Source: Brevibacillus sp.
GTDB lineage: Bacteria; Bacillota; Bacilli; Brevibacillales; Brevibacillaceae
NCBI GenBank assembly: GCA_029240815.1
Contig: JARDZO010000063.1
Coordinates: 1 to 21,543 of the forward strand
Direction: 5' to 3'
Length of the DNA stretch: 21,543 nucleotides
Shown here: piece by piece, positions 1 to 7,856 of the stretch
How the letters are laid out: every line of letters starts with the position of its first letter
How positions within the stretch are numbered: the first letter of the stretch is position 1
Made by a program: the position numbers and the translations under genes
The notes under the pieces: generated by a model
What the model was told of the DNA's origin: nothing
Seen by the model: only the letters and a program-made list of their open reading frames with translations
Databases searched by the model: none

Positions 1-2
1 TG

Positions 3-917
3 GTGTTGATCCCACCTTTGGGGAAATTGGCTTTTCGGCTTGATTTTGTGGACAAGCCTCGTAAAGATGTGGAGCGAAAAATACATCGCGAACCGATTCC
101 GTTGACTGCCAGCTATGCGATCTTCATCGGGTTCGCTGCATCCTTTCTGCTCTTTTCAAAAGAATCCACCATACAAACCGTTGCTGTTCTGGCCGGATCT
201 GCGCTGCTCCTCGTGATTGGCACCATCGATGACTGGTACAAGACACAAGGAAAAGACTTCTCGGCATTCCCTAAAATGCTCGTTCAAATCTCGGCAGCCG
301 TGATCGTCTACTGGTCTGGCATCACGTTCTCCGGCTTTTACAACCCGTTTAGCGGCGAATACATTTTGCTCCCGGTCTGGCTGCAGTTCATTTTGACCAT
401 TCTATGGATTTTCGGCGTCACGACTGTGATCAATTTTTCTGACGGGATGGATGGCTTGGCAGGCGGCCTTTCGGCAATCTCTGCCGGGACGTTGTTCGTC
501 GTTGCCTTAGCAAAAGGACAGAGCACCTCTGCCGTGATGGCTATCAGTCTCATCGGGGTCGCGCTCGCTTACTTGCGTTACAACAAGCCTCCCGCCAAAA
601 TCTTTATGGGAGATGCAGGGGCCACATTCCTCGGGTTTATTCTCGCCGTGATTGCACTCGATGGGGCTTTCAAGCAGGCTACCGTCTTGTCGTTGTTTAT
701 CCCGATTCTCGCTCTAGGCGTACCGATCTTCGATAATCTGTTTGTTGTTACGAAACGCTTCTTGCAAGGCAAGCCCATCTATCAGGCAGATGCGAGCCAG
801 GTGCACTATCGCCTTCTGCGGATGGGATTGAATCCTAAACAAGTCGTAGCTTTCCTCTGTTTGATCAGCGTATGCTTTAGTCTGACATCGATCATTTTAC
901 TGCTGCTTGGCGTATAA
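3..917 (+). CDS. Undecaprenyl-phosphate sugar-1-phosphate transferase (WecA/TagO/MraY family), 5' end missing
   Basis: This membrane enzyme would transfer a sugar 1-phosphate (usually GlcNAc-1-P) from a UDP-sugar to undecaprenyl phosphate, the first step of teichoic acid or other wall-polymer synthesis. The visible 304 codons contain the family's cytoplasmic motifs: a DD pair in GTIDDW (about residue 75), the NFSDGMDGLAGG motif (about 143-154), the FMGDAGATFLG motif (about 203-213) and the late HYRLLRMG motif (about 267-274). Hydrophobic segments alternate throughout, as expected for a protein of about ten helices. The frame is open at the left edge, and the first visible GTG codon lies inside the family domain, so the true start and first helix are outside the window. 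Family assignment is firm. The choice between teichoic acid (TagO) and another glycan cannot be made here. Confidence 0.93.
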   Translation: MLIPPLGKLAFRLDFVDKPRKDVERKIHREPIPLTASYAIFIGFAASFLLFSKESTIQTVAVLAGSALLLVIGTIDDWYKTQGKDFSAFPKMLVQISAAVIVYWSGITFSGFYNPFSGEYILLPVWLQFILTILWIFGVTTVINFSDGMDGLAGGLSAISAGTLFVVALAKGQSTSAVMAISLIGVALAYLRYNKPPAKIFMGDAGATFLGFILAVIALDGAFKQATVLSLFIPILALGVPIFDNLFVVTKRFLQGKPIYQADASQVHYRLLRMGLNPKQVVAFLCLISVCFSLTSIILLLLGV

Positions 918-955
918 AAAAATGCCGTTGGGTCTTTTGCCCGCGGCATTTTTTG
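917..955. terminator. Bidirectional Rho-independent terminator
   Basis: A 7-bp stem (AATGCCG at 921-927 with CGGCATT at 944-950) can be extended by an A-run on the left and a T-run on the right, so it works in both directions. It lies between two converging genes, directly after the transferase stop and 9 nt beyond the end of the exonuclease gene. Confidence 0.85.
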
Positions 956-963
956 TTGGCGTT

Positions 964-1701
964 TTACCTGCTGAATTCGTTTTGTGTTTGGGGCACGACT
1001 GCTGACTCGACTGCCTGCTCCAGCTGCTTTTTGTGTTGCAAGCAAGCTACGCAACGTCTGCTCTTGCGTCCAAATGCCGTGTAGTACTTGCTTTTTTTGC
1101 AGGAGCGGCACGTGATGTACAAGGAGCTGGAAAGATTGTAGTTTTCCTCTGCCGTATTTTTTGCCAGATGCACCTGCTTGTTAAACTTGATCAAAAGATG
1201 AGCGGTATGTATCGCATCTACCAGAGCCGAATGGAGTCTTCCTTCCTGAACAATCCCGGCGGCATCAATGGCATCTTTTAGACTCATTTGCTTGCGGTCT
1301 GCCAGCATCATGCTGATCGGCGGCTGAATATCGTTGTAGTTGCGCATCCAGCTAAAGTCGAGCCCAAAGCGCGCGCAATGTTCAATCATCAGACGCTTGT
1401 CATCCATGCCCCATGTGCTCAAATAATAGTCCTCATCGTCTCCGATCCACTCCATGAAAGAGGCAAAAGCGGTGCGGAACGGAATGAACGTCGGCATGTT
1501 TTCTTTATCCAAACCGATGAACTTACGGGTACGTTCGCTAATTCTTCTTTCGATAGCAGGAATGGTATATCGTTGAAAAGTATCCACCTCTATCCCATTC
1601 TTGCCAGTCACGACCTTGGCGGCTCCGATCTCGATGATTTCCGGTATCTTATCTTTTTGATGAGTCAGAGTCGTTTCCAGGTCAAATACAATGATTTGCA
1701 T
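964..1701 (-). CDS. DEDDh-family 3'-5' exonuclease with C-terminal zinc ribbon
   Basis: A 245-residue protein of the DnaQ/ERI-1/KapD exonuclease superfamily, which removes nucleotides from 3' ends of DNA or RNA using two metal ions. Exo I is seen as FDLET (Asp7, Glu9), Exo II as STWGMDD (Asp100 or Asp101), and Exo III as HSALVDA (His157, Asp162), so the full DEDDh set is present. After the nuclease domain (about 1-175) comes a tail with Cys198-x2-Cys201 and Cys217-x2-Cys220, a likely zinc ribbon for nucleic-acid contact. KapD-type proteins are usually near 200 residues, so the tail is an addition. The ATG follows AGGATG at a good distance. It is a single-gene unit with its own promoter candidate. 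The natural substrate is unknown. Confidence 0.85.
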   Translation of the reverse strand: MQIIVFDLETTLTHQKDKIPEIIEIGAAKVVTGKNGIEVDTFQRYTIPAIERRISERTRKFIGLDKENMPTFIPFRTAFASFMEWIGDDEDYYLSTWGMDDKRLMIEHCARFGLDFSWMRNYNDIQPPISMMLADRKQMSLKDAIDAAGIVQEGRLHSALVDAIHTAHLLIKFNKQVHLAKNTAEENYNLSSSLYITCRSCKKSKYYTAFGRKSRRCVACLQHKKQLEQAVESAVVPQTQNEFSR

Positions 1702-1739
1702 GATCGTTTCACATCCTGAGCGTATTCCTTCTATTTTCT

Positions 1740-1768
1740 ATTATGACAGGGATAGGGCCTGAAAACAA
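1740..1768 (-). promoter_or_regulatory. Candidate sigma-A promoter for the exonuclease gene
   Basis: On the minus strand TTGTTT and CATAAT are separated by 17 bp and lie about 40 nt before the start codon. The -10 matches 5 of 6 consensus positions but the -35 only 3 of 6, so the call is tentative. Confidence 0.45.
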
Positions 1769-1810
1769 AACGAATCCTAGTTTTTTTCCCCAATACCATG
1801 CCAACCACGC

Positions 1811-1838
1811 AAAAAAGCCGGGATTGGGTCCCGGCTTT
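1811..1838 (-). terminator. Terminator of the ridA-dipeptidase-hydrolase operon
   Basis: A 10-bp perfect stem (1814-1823 with 1829-1838) with a 5-nt loop is followed, in the minus direction, by a run of T (A-run at 1811-1816 on the plus strand). It lies about 80 nt past the stop of the last operon gene. The plus direction has no T-run, so it serves the minus strand only. Confidence 0.85.
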
Positions 1839-1918
1839 CGGCTCGATTATAGGACAGACGCTCTCAACGTCTCGATCTGTTGTTGCAAATAGAATCGATT
1901 GGTTTCAATCCCTCTCCC

Positions 1919-4066
1919 TTACCCTCGCTTCAAGACAGGCAGCTTGATGTGGCTCGGGTATTGACCGTTATGATAAATGCTCTGCTTGGCAATGACTGTC
2001 TCTGTATCGGTCGCCAGATCATATCCCGTATTCGGATTCGGGAAGGAAAAGTTCTCAGCACCTGATGTTACGGAGACACGGATGCGATGACCTTTTCGGA
2101 AGACATTGGCGATCTTGGTCATGCGAATCTCGTAGCGCTCAATCTGTCCGGGAGCCAGCAGCTGCGGCTCTGCGAACGAGTGACGATATCGTGCACAGAT
2201 GATACCGTCCGATAGGCGGATTGAATTGCCTTCTTCATCCACATCGCACAGCCGCACTAGCCAATCCGTGTCACGCGCCGAGCTGGCAGCGTAGAGGACG
2301 GCTGAAATTTCGCCTGCGATGATGACTTCTTCTTCCAACGGTTCGGTGGTGTAAACGAGCACATCGGCCCGCTCCTCTACTTCCCGATAGTTTTCCGGGA
2401 CGCTGTTCTCGTTTTCCGACAAATCCAGCAAATACGGTGCAGCGTCCAGCGGATCATACACATACGTATCTACTGGCTGTTCCCCCGGCTCGGACAAAGT
2501 CAAGGCTCCGTCCCCAACGCCGGTATTGGCTTGTCCGCCACTGCTGAGATACAGATTGGTCACGGTCGCTTCTGCTGGCGGCCAGGTCTGCGAGGTCTTC
2601 CACTCGTTTTCACCCACCATGTAATACTCTACGCGCGGCTCTTGGTCGACGCCATTTTCCACGCCTTTCAAATAGCGGTCAAACCAGCGCAGTTGTGTCA
2701 CATCCAGATCGTACCGGATTGCATTGTTTCCAAATGGCACATGATGAATCTCCCGAGTCGTGTTCGCCTTGTGGTACCACGGTCCGAGAATGAGTCGCGC
2801 ATGCTCGGGTGCATTTCGGGAGATGACTTCCCATGATTCGCTCGTCCCCATGCCATTGTCGTCATACCAGCCGGATACTAAGAGAGAGGGTACCTTCACC
2901 AGATCAGCATGCTGCTTCCAATCGGACTCGCCCCAGAACTCGTCGCCATCCGGATGCTCCATCCATTTTGTCCAAAAGGGGATGTCCTTGCCCAGCACTT
3001 TTTGAGGAATCTCCTTGATCGGACGTACCTTGATCACCTCACTCCAGTCATCCCGCAAGAGTGCCGCTACATTCCGACGCTTTTCGGCCATCATAAAGAT
3101 CCACGACAGACCGCCCAGAATCGTTCCCCCTTTGCGAGGGATATCCACGTAAGGTGTACCAACCGTCACATAACTAAAAATCGCCTTCAGATGAGGATTT
3201 CCGCTAGATGCCGCTGCCCATTGCACATAGCCGACGTACGAGCCGCCGAGCATCCCGACATTGCCATCCGACCAGTCCTGGCTCGCGATCCATGTGAGGC
3301 TGTCGTCGCCATCATTACGCTCATGAACAAGAGGAACCCACTCACCCTCGGAATCTTCACGTCCGCGTGTATCCTGCACGACCAACGCATACCCCCGAGT
3401 CACAAACGGCAGTCGGCGAAAAATGGCATCCATCCGGCCGTAAGGAGTGCGCATGAAAATGGTCGGTACCCGCTGTCCTTCCTGCAATCCTTCCGGCAGC
3501 CATACCTCTGTCGCCAAGCGAACGCCGTCTCTCATCTCCACATCATGCCTGCCCAGACGTAAGACGCCGTAGCTCGGTTGAGACAGCAGCGGGTCTTGCC
3601 ACAGCTTTAGCGGAGTCAGGTCCTCCCACCCCGTTTTTACCAACACGACGCTGTCGCCACGACCTGTCAGCACAAATGCGATTACCTCGCTGTCACAAAT
3701 GATCAAATCGATCGGTTGTGATGCTTCACGGACCGCCCAGACCCACGCTTGCCTTTGTTCTCCTCCAACCATTCCATCGATCTGCACATGACGCTGGTAG
3801 TGACCCCCGCTCTGGGGAAAGACGACTTCCGCACGATCCCAGTCGATCTGCTTCCATTCCACGAGCTTTTTGCTCAGGTCGAGGAGAGGCAGCTCGTAGC
3901 CTGCATCTCCCGCTGTCAGCTGTTCAAATGGACCATCGGCTGCACGTCCGGTGTCCCAGCCAATCATCCGTTCCCAGACTTCCCCATCAGCAAAGCGAAT
4001 CTGGGCCACCTGGATGCCGGATTGATAATAGCCAAAGGATGTTCCTTCGTTCTGAGTGTGCGTCAT
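1919..4066 (-). CDS. CocE/NonD family hydrolase (X-Pro dipeptidyl-peptidase S15-like)
   Basis: A 715-residue cytoplasmic alpha/beta hydrolase that cleaves an ester or amide bond by a Ser-Asp-His triad. Ser276 sits in GGSYVG, the acid is Asp402 or Asp403 in SGWYDD, and His432 is in GPWYH. The order is an N-terminal region of about 170 residues that I do not recognise, the catalytic domain (about 175-480), then a C-terminal jelly-roll typical of CocE and X-Pro dipeptidyl peptidases. The extra N-terminal part makes it longer than the usual 550-600 residues of CocE. The start was set at 4066 because AGGAGG lies 8 nt before this ATG; the frame runs 22 codons further upstream without a good site. 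It is the last gene of a four-gene operon, 25 nt after the dipeptidase. Substrate (peptide, acyl amide or ester) is not predictable. Confidence 0.9.
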   Translation of the reverse strand: MTHTQNEGTSFGYYQSGIQVAQIRFADGEVWERMIGWDTGRAADGPFEQLTAGDAGYELPLLDLSKKLVEWKQIDWDRAEVVFPQSGGHYQRHVQIDGMVGGEQRQAWVWAVREASQPIDLIICDSEVIAFVLTGRGDSVVLVKTGWEDLTPLKLWQDPLLSQPSYGVLRLGRHDVEMRDGVRLATEVWLPEGLQEGQRVPTIFMRTPYGRMDAIFRRLPFVTRGYALVVQDTRGREDSEGEWVPLVHERNDGDDSLTWIASQDWSDGNVGMLGGSYVGYVQWAAASSGNPHLKAIFSYVTVGTPYVDIPRKGGTILGGLSWIFMMAEKRRNVAALLRDDWSEVIKVRPIKEIPQKVLGKDIPFWTKWMEHPDGDEFWGESDWKQHADLVKVPSLLVSGWYDDNGMGTSESWEVISRNAPEHARLILGPWYHKANTTREIHHVPFGNNAIRYDLDVTQLRWFDRYLKGVENGVDQEPRVEYYMVGENEWKTSQTWPPAEATVTNLYLSSGGQANTGVGDGALTLSEPGEQPVDTYVYDPLDAAPYLLDLSENENSVPENYREVEERADVLVYTTEPLEEEVIIAGEISAVLYAASSARDTDWLVRLCDVDEEGNSIRLSDGIICARYRHSFAEPQLLAPGQIERYEIRMTKIANVFRKGHRIRVSVTSGAENFSFPNPNTGYDLATDTETVIAKQSIYHNGQYPSHIKLPVLKRG

Positions 4067-4091
4067 CTGCGATTCCTCCTGTTTCCTGATC

Positions 4092-5135
4092 CTACCTCCA
4101 CACTTCCTGATAAACTCTGAGGAAATTGCCACCGAGGATTCCTTCGATTTCTCCGTCTTTATAGCCGCGCTTCATCAGCTCACGCGTAATCTCCGGCAAC
4201 GACACATGGCCTTTCACCACATCAAACGGCATCTCTTTTGTTTTTGCAATCTTGTCCAATGGCAAGTACTTGGTCAGGTCATCGCACAGATCGAGCCCCA
4301 GCCCGATGTACTTGGCTCCAACCAGGTTTTTCATGTAATCGACATGATCGATTAACCGTTCCAGCGTCGCCTCCGCGCCGCTATTGGCGGTGAACATACT
4401 GAAAGCATTCAAGCCAATGAGGCCTTCTTTTAGTGCAATCGCTTTGATCTGATCATCTGTCAGGTTGCGCATCGTCTGAACAAGACTGCGGCTGTTGGAG
4501 TGGGAAGCGATCACGGGCTTTTCGGAGACTTCCATCACGTCCCAGAATCCTTCGTCATTCAAATGGCTCACGTCGATGACGATTCCCAGTTTTTCTGCCT
4601 CCTCAATCAAGCGCACGCCGAAATCGGTGATGCCCCCTTTTTTCCCTTCCCGCACCGGAGCAAAAAAGCTGCCATCCCCGGCAAAGTTGCGGCGGCTCCA
4701 AACCAGCCCCATCATGCGTACCCCGAGCTCGTAAAAGACGCGCAAGAGACTCAAGTCGTTATGAAGCGGCTCAGCCCCTTCCAGAGACAGGATGAAGGAC
4801 ACTTTTTGTTCCTCTCTCGCCCGATGGAGATCCTCCAGGTTTTTAGCGATGACGATGTGCTCGGGAGATTCTGCTGCCTCCGCATGCAGGGCACTGATCT
4901 GATTGAGTGCCTTGCGCAGACTCATTTCAGGCACGTAGGCATCCTCTACGAACACCGCTGCCACAATGGAATGCACCCCACCCGTCTCAAACCGCGGCAA
5001 ATAGTCTGTCTCGATCATTTTCGTCCGACCGTACCCGCGCTGAATTTCCACATCTATCAACAGATCAAAATGCCCGTCCAATACGTGAACACTGTCATGA
5101 AACAGGCGCGCCTGTTCTCTGGTTACATCTGCCAT
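4092..5135 (-). CDS. M19 family dipeptidase (renal-dipeptidase type)
   Basis: A 347-residue zinc dipeptidase of the amidohydrolase superfamily. Members hydrolyse dipeptides, often with a D-residue at the C-terminal position. Expected metal ligands are visible: His22 and Asp24 in DGHFD, Glu120 in SLEGAEP, His191 in DVSHLN and His212 in IASHSN. There is no signal peptide, so it acts in the cytoplasm. AAGAGGAG lies 9 nt before the ATG at 5135. A GTG at 5156 in the same frame overlaps the regulator's stop as GTGA and is an alternative start adding seven residues. It stands 17 nt after the YheO-type regulator and 25 nt before the CocE-type hydrolase, so the three are surely co-transcribed. Confidence 0.93.
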   Translation of the reverse strand: MADVTREQARLFHDSVHVLDGHFDLLIDVEIQRGYGRTKMIETDYLPRFETGGVHSIVAAVFVEDAYVPEMSLRKALNQISALHAEAAESPEHIVIAKNLEDLHRAREEQKVSFILSLEGAEPLHNDLSLLRVFYELGVRMMGLVWSRRNFAGDGSFFAPVREGKKGGITDFGVRLIEEAEKLGIVIDVSHLNDEGFWDVMEVSEKPVIASHSNSRSLVQTMRNLTDDQIKAIALKEGLIGLNAFSMFTANSGAEATLERLIDHVDYMKNLVGAKYIGLGLDLCDDLTKYLPLDKIAKTKEMPFDVVKGHVSLPEITRELMKRGYKDGEIEGILGGNFLRVYQEVWR

Positions 5136-5152
5136 GTGGTTCATCTCCTCTT

Positions 5153-5806
5153 TCACTGTGGGGTTTTCTTATCGAGATAGTTATAGATCGTAAACTTGGA
5201 TACATCCAGTAAATCAGCGACGTGCTGCACCGCTCCCTTGATTAAAAAGAGACCCATTTCATCCAGCTGGTGGATAAATTGAATCTTTTCTTCTTTTTGC
5301 ATCAGAGGGATCGGCTTGCCTGTCCGTTTCAGACAGTCGTCAATCATCTGCTCCATCAGAATCCCGACGTTAGGAGCAAAGCTCTCTTCCGCTTTTTCTG
5401 CATCACGCTTGTCCTGAATCGCCATCATCGAGCCTATTACAGCCTGAGCCATTGCGAGATGAGTCATGTCCAGATTAATGCACAAGCTGCCAATGACTTC
5501 ACCTTGCTCATCCTTAATGTAAATCGAGCTGGATTTGATCTGCTTTCCTCTGATCGTGTCATTGCGGTAATTGAGATCGAAAGCCTCCTCGGTGAGCTTT
5601 GCGCTGCGCAAAGACTGTAAAGCCAGATTCGTGACCGGTGAACCGATCTGTCTTCCACTGACATGCCCGTTGTGAATGGCAATAATCGACGAGGAAATGT
5701 CGTCAGTCAGATCATGCAAAACCACTTCGCAATGCTCGCCAAACGTTCGCGCCAATCCTTCTACTACCGGAATGTAGCTAGCTAAAATGGGATGTGTCTT
5801 TTTCAT
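5153..5806 (-). CDS. YheO-like PAS/HTH transcriptional regulator
   Basis: A 217-residue DNA-binding regulator. The N-terminal part (about 5-115) is the YheO-like PAS domain, recognised by GEHCEVVLHDL, by an IAIHNGHVSGR stretch and by the IKDEQGEVIGSLCINLD segment. The last 50 residues form a helix-turn-helix (VQHVADLLDVSKFTIYNYL). The best studied relative is DauR, which controls D-arginine catabolism in Pseudomonas, so a small amino-acid-like effector is plausible. The start at 5806 has GCGAGG just upstream; a second ATG six codons earlier lacks a well-placed site. It is the second gene of the operon, between the RidA-like gene and the dipeptidase, and probably controls that operon. Confidence 0.88.
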   Translation of the reverse strand: MKKTHPILASYIPVVEGLARTFGEHCEVVLHDLTDDISSSIIAIHNGHVSGRQIGSPVTNLALQSLRSAKLTEEAFDLNYRNDTIRGKQIKSSSIYIKDEQGEVIGSLCINLDMTHLAMAQAVIGSMMAIQDKRDAEKAEESFAPNVGILMEQMIDDCLKRTGKPIPLMQKEEKIQFIHQLDEMGLFLIKGAVQHVADLLDVSKFTIYNYLDKKTPQ

Positions 5807-5846
5807 AGATGCCTCGCTTTTCATTTCATAGAATTGCCCTGAGAGA

Positions 5847-6314
5847 TTATTCGGGGCTCACTTCTACAATCATTTCAATTTCGATCGGGTTGTTGAATGG
5901 CAATACAGACGTACCCGCAGCTGCCCGTGCATGCTTGCCCGCTTCCCCAAATATCTCGATCAGAAAGTCAGATGCGCCGTTGATGACTCTGGGCTGTTCA
6001 TAAAAATCAGGAGCACTGCTGACGAGTGCGAACAGTTTGACGATCCGCGTGATTCGGTCCAGATCGCCAATCTCGCTTTTTATAATAGCTAGCAGATTGA
6101 GTACGGTGACCTTTGCAGCCTCGTAGCCTTGCTCGATCGTCACGTCAGCTCCCAGCCTGCCCAGATACATCGGACTTCCGTTTACGTAGCAACCACCTCC
6201 GGATGTGTAGATGACGTTGCCTGTCTGTACACAGGACACGTAATTGGCCATCGTCGGAGGGACTGGCGGCAATTCGTAGCCTAGCTCTTTTAAACGCTGT
6301 TCCACTCTAGACAA
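5847..6314 (-). CDS. RidA (YjgF/YER057c/UK114) family protein
   Basis: A 155-residue member of the RidA family, homotrimers that hydrolyse reactive enamine/imine intermediates released by amino-acid lyases or oxidases. The sequence has the NYVSCVQTGNVIYTSGGG strand near the start and the closing ARAAAGTSVLP segment with its conserved Arg, followed by the IEIEMIVEV strand. It resembles the longer RidA subgroup rather than the roughly 125-residue core form. The start codon is TTG: GAGGTG lies 7 nt before it, and no in-frame ATG precedes the family domain. It is the first gene of the operon. Imine removal fits a pathway in which amino acids, perhaps D-forms freed by the dipeptidase, are deaminated. 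Confidence 0.92.
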   Translation of the reverse strand: MSRVEQRLKELGYELPPVPPTMANYVSCVQTGNVIYTSGGGCYVNGSPMYLGRLGADVTIEQGYEAAKVTVLNLLAIIKSEIGDLDRITRIVKLFALVSSAPDFYEQPRVINGASDFLIEIFGEAGKHARAAAGTSVLPFNNPIEIEMIVEVSPE

Positions 6315-6353
6315 TGAAGTTCACCTCGTCGTTTTCATTTATGTTCTTTAACC

Positions 6354-6382
6354 ATACTATTCCGAAGATTCTACTTCAACAA
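6354..6382 (-). promoter_or_regulatory. Weak candidate promoter of the ridA operon
   Basis: TTGTTG and TAGTAT on the minus strand are 17 bp apart, about 40 nt before the TTG start. Matches to consensus are only 3 of 6 and 4 of 6. The surrounding 6315-6423 gap is A+T rich and has no other convincing signal. Confidence 0.3.
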
Positions 6383-6412
6383 TTTTTTGTATAGCGTAAA
6401 ATTTATTTGATG

Positions 6413-6459
6413 AATAAAAAAATAGTGAGAGAGTACCGTCATTGCCGTACTCTCTCACT
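6413..6459 (-). terminator. Terminator of the histidine kinase gene
   Basis: A perfect 13-bp stem (6424-6436 with 6447-6459) with a 10-nt loop is followed in the minus direction by seven T within nine bases. The 5' arm of the RNA hairpin contains the kinase stop codon, so the terminator begins inside the gene's end. Confidence 0.93.
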
Positions 6460-7627
6460 GCTTGGTCCGAAAGTGAATGTCAATCTGAGTCCCCACACCA
6501 ACGGTCGAATGAACAAAAATTTGTCCGCCCATTTCCTCAACCAGCTGCTTGCATACAGATAAACCCATTCCTGTTCCCTTTTCTTTTGTCGTATAAAACG
6601 GTTCAAACAAATGCTTGATTCGTTTTTCCGGGATGCCACAGCCGTTGTCCTCGACACGAACCAGAACATGATTACCCTCTGGCCCCATTTGCAGGCTGAC
6701 TTGGACCACGCCATTGGAATCGACCGCATCTACCGCGTTTTTGATGAGATTCAAGCCGATTTGTTCCACGTAAGAGGGAATGGCCCAGACCTGATACTCT
6801 TCGCTGTCGTAATGAAAGGACAGCTGTACATCCTTTTCCACCACGTAGTGTCTCGCCAGCTCATGCACGCGTTCGAGCAGCAATCGCAGCTCTACCCGCT
6901 TGTTTTGCATCTCCACACTCTCATTTTTGCGTGCCAGAATCAAAAAGCTGGTCACGAGCTGCTCCAGCGTCTGGACCTCATGCTGACAAATCTGGATGTA
7001 CTGGCTGAACTGTTCGGCGTCCAGCCATGTACTCTCCTTTTCTTGGTAGAGACTCGTCTGCATCAGTTGGAGAAATCCATTGATGGCGGTCAGCGGATTG
7101 CGGATCTCATGCGCCATTCCTGCTGCCATCTGCCCAATGATGCCAATTTTTTGCTGATGCAGGTGACTGATTTGTTGATCTTTGTACGTCAGATAACCTC
7201 GCATTGTGTGGTGGTAGCGCAGATTGAGAATTTCGTGCAGCCTGGAGAGCAGCTCCTCCTTTTGCTCCGCATCATCAAGCGTCTCCCTGACGGCTTGGAA
7301 AACTTGCAAGCGTAAATGATAGAGCACTTCAAGCAATACTTCCTTTGGAATCTCTGCTTGCGCCCATCTTTCTCCCCATTTGAACGCCTCGATGGACAAT
7401 GCCTCTTGATAGGCAACGTACTCTTGCTCCTTGGAGAACAGCTGTTGGAAGGTTTCCAGCAAGAGGCCATGGATTCCGATACGTTGTTGCTGCTGATACT
7501 GTCGATAATAACGTGAAATCGGATCCCCTATGGAAATCATGGATTCCATGTGCTGGTCTACGATATCGTCCAGTGCAGCCAGCAATTTCGCCAAACAATT
7601 CGTTGTCGCAGCTCCTCGTTTACTCAT
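6455..7627 (-). CDS. Soluble orphan sensor histidine kinase (sporulation-kinase type)
   Basis: A 390-residue kinase. The N-terminal 150 residues are helical, may resemble the RsbRD N-terminal domain, and are not a PAS domain I can recognise. The phospho-acceptor is His173 in MAHEIRNPLTAINGFLQLM, followed by the N box (NLIKNAVDAV, about 293-302), G1 (EDNGCGIP, about 326-333), the F box (FEPFYTTK) and G2 (GTGMGLSVCK, 351-360). There is no membrane segment. The H-box resembles KinA/KinB-type kinases that feed Spo0F, and no response-regulator gene is next to it, which also fits a phosphorelay kinase. GGGAG lies 7 nt before the ATG. It stands alone between its own terminator and that of the next gene. 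The signal sensed is unknown. Confidence 0.88.
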   Translation of the reverse strand: MSKRGAATTNCLAKLLAALDDIVDQHMESMISIGDPISRYYRQYQQQQRIGIHGLLLETFQQLFSKEQEYVAYQEALSIEAFKWGERWAQAEIPKEVLLEVLYHLRLQVFQAVRETLDDAEQKEELLSRLHEILNLRYHHTMRGYLTYKDQQISHLHQQKIGIIGQMAAGMAHEIRNPLTAINGFLQLMQTSLYQEKESTWLDAEQFSQYIQICQHEVQTLEQLVTSFLILARKNESVEMQNKRVELRLLLERVHELARHYVVEKDVQLSFHYDSEEYQVWAIPSYVEQIGLNLIKNAVDAVDSNGVVQVSLQMGPEGNHVLVRVEDNGCGIPEKRIKHLFEPFYTTKEKGTGMGLSVCKQLVEEMGGQIFVHSTVGVGTQIDIHFRTKQ

Positions 7628-7678
7628 CGCAATCTCCCAACTATGTCTCGGCTACTGACCTACTCCTCTATTAGAAAA

Positions 7679-7713
7679 CTTGGCTACGCCTACGCCAAGC
7701 TTCTGGCGGAGCC
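7679..7713 (-). promoter_or_regulatory. Two overlapping hairpins in the leader of the kinase gene
   Basis: CTTGGC (7679-7684) can pair with GCCAAG (7694-7699), or GGCTACGCC (7682-7690) can pair with GGCGGAGCC (7705-7713, two mismatches). The two folds share bases and exclude each other. They lie 52-86 nt before the kinase start. No T-run follows, so this is not a plain terminator. Confidence 0.3.
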
Positions 7714-7752
7714 TTAGTACCCAAAGGGCACAAGTCTCGCTATGTTGCACTT

Positions 7753-7782
7753 ATACTGGATAGGAATCTTATAAATTCCTAT
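7753..7782 (-). promoter_or_regulatory. Inverted repeat and sigma-H-like promoter candidate before the kinase
   Basis: ATAGGAAT (7760-7767) and ATTCCTAT (7775-7782) form an 8-bp inverted repeat. Read on the minus strand, ATAGGAATT fits the sigma-H -35 pattern RNAGGAWWW completely. Twelve bases later ATCCAGTAT fits RNNGAATWW except for two core positions. No good sigma-A promoter is seen in 7628-7797. Confidence 0.3.
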
Positions 7783-7789
7783 CTGTGAA

Positions 7790-7822
7790 ATAAAAGAACA
7801 ATTCGCTAGAAAAACGAATTGT
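7790..7822 (-). terminator. Terminator of the serine hydrolase operon
   Basis: An 8-bp stem (ACAATTCG at 7798-7805 with CGAATTGT at 7815-7822) is followed in the minus direction by TCTTTTATTT. It lies 35 nt past the stop of the 7857-9278 gene. The plus side is also pyrimidine rich, so it may act both ways. Confidence 0.75.
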
Positions 7823-7856
7823 CCTTTCTTCCTTTTATTGAGTAGATTGGAAATTA

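Noticed and set aside
2909..3562. Open frame of over 200 codons on the plus strand within the CocE-type hydrolase
   Set aside because: It is fully antisense to a well-supported gene, has low-complexity Cys/His/Arg-rich composition and no start signal.
7679..7740. Possible third, decayed copy of the structured element in the kinase leader
   Set aside because: Only AGAAGCT-like scraps are shared; none of the conserved blocks or the helix order is present.
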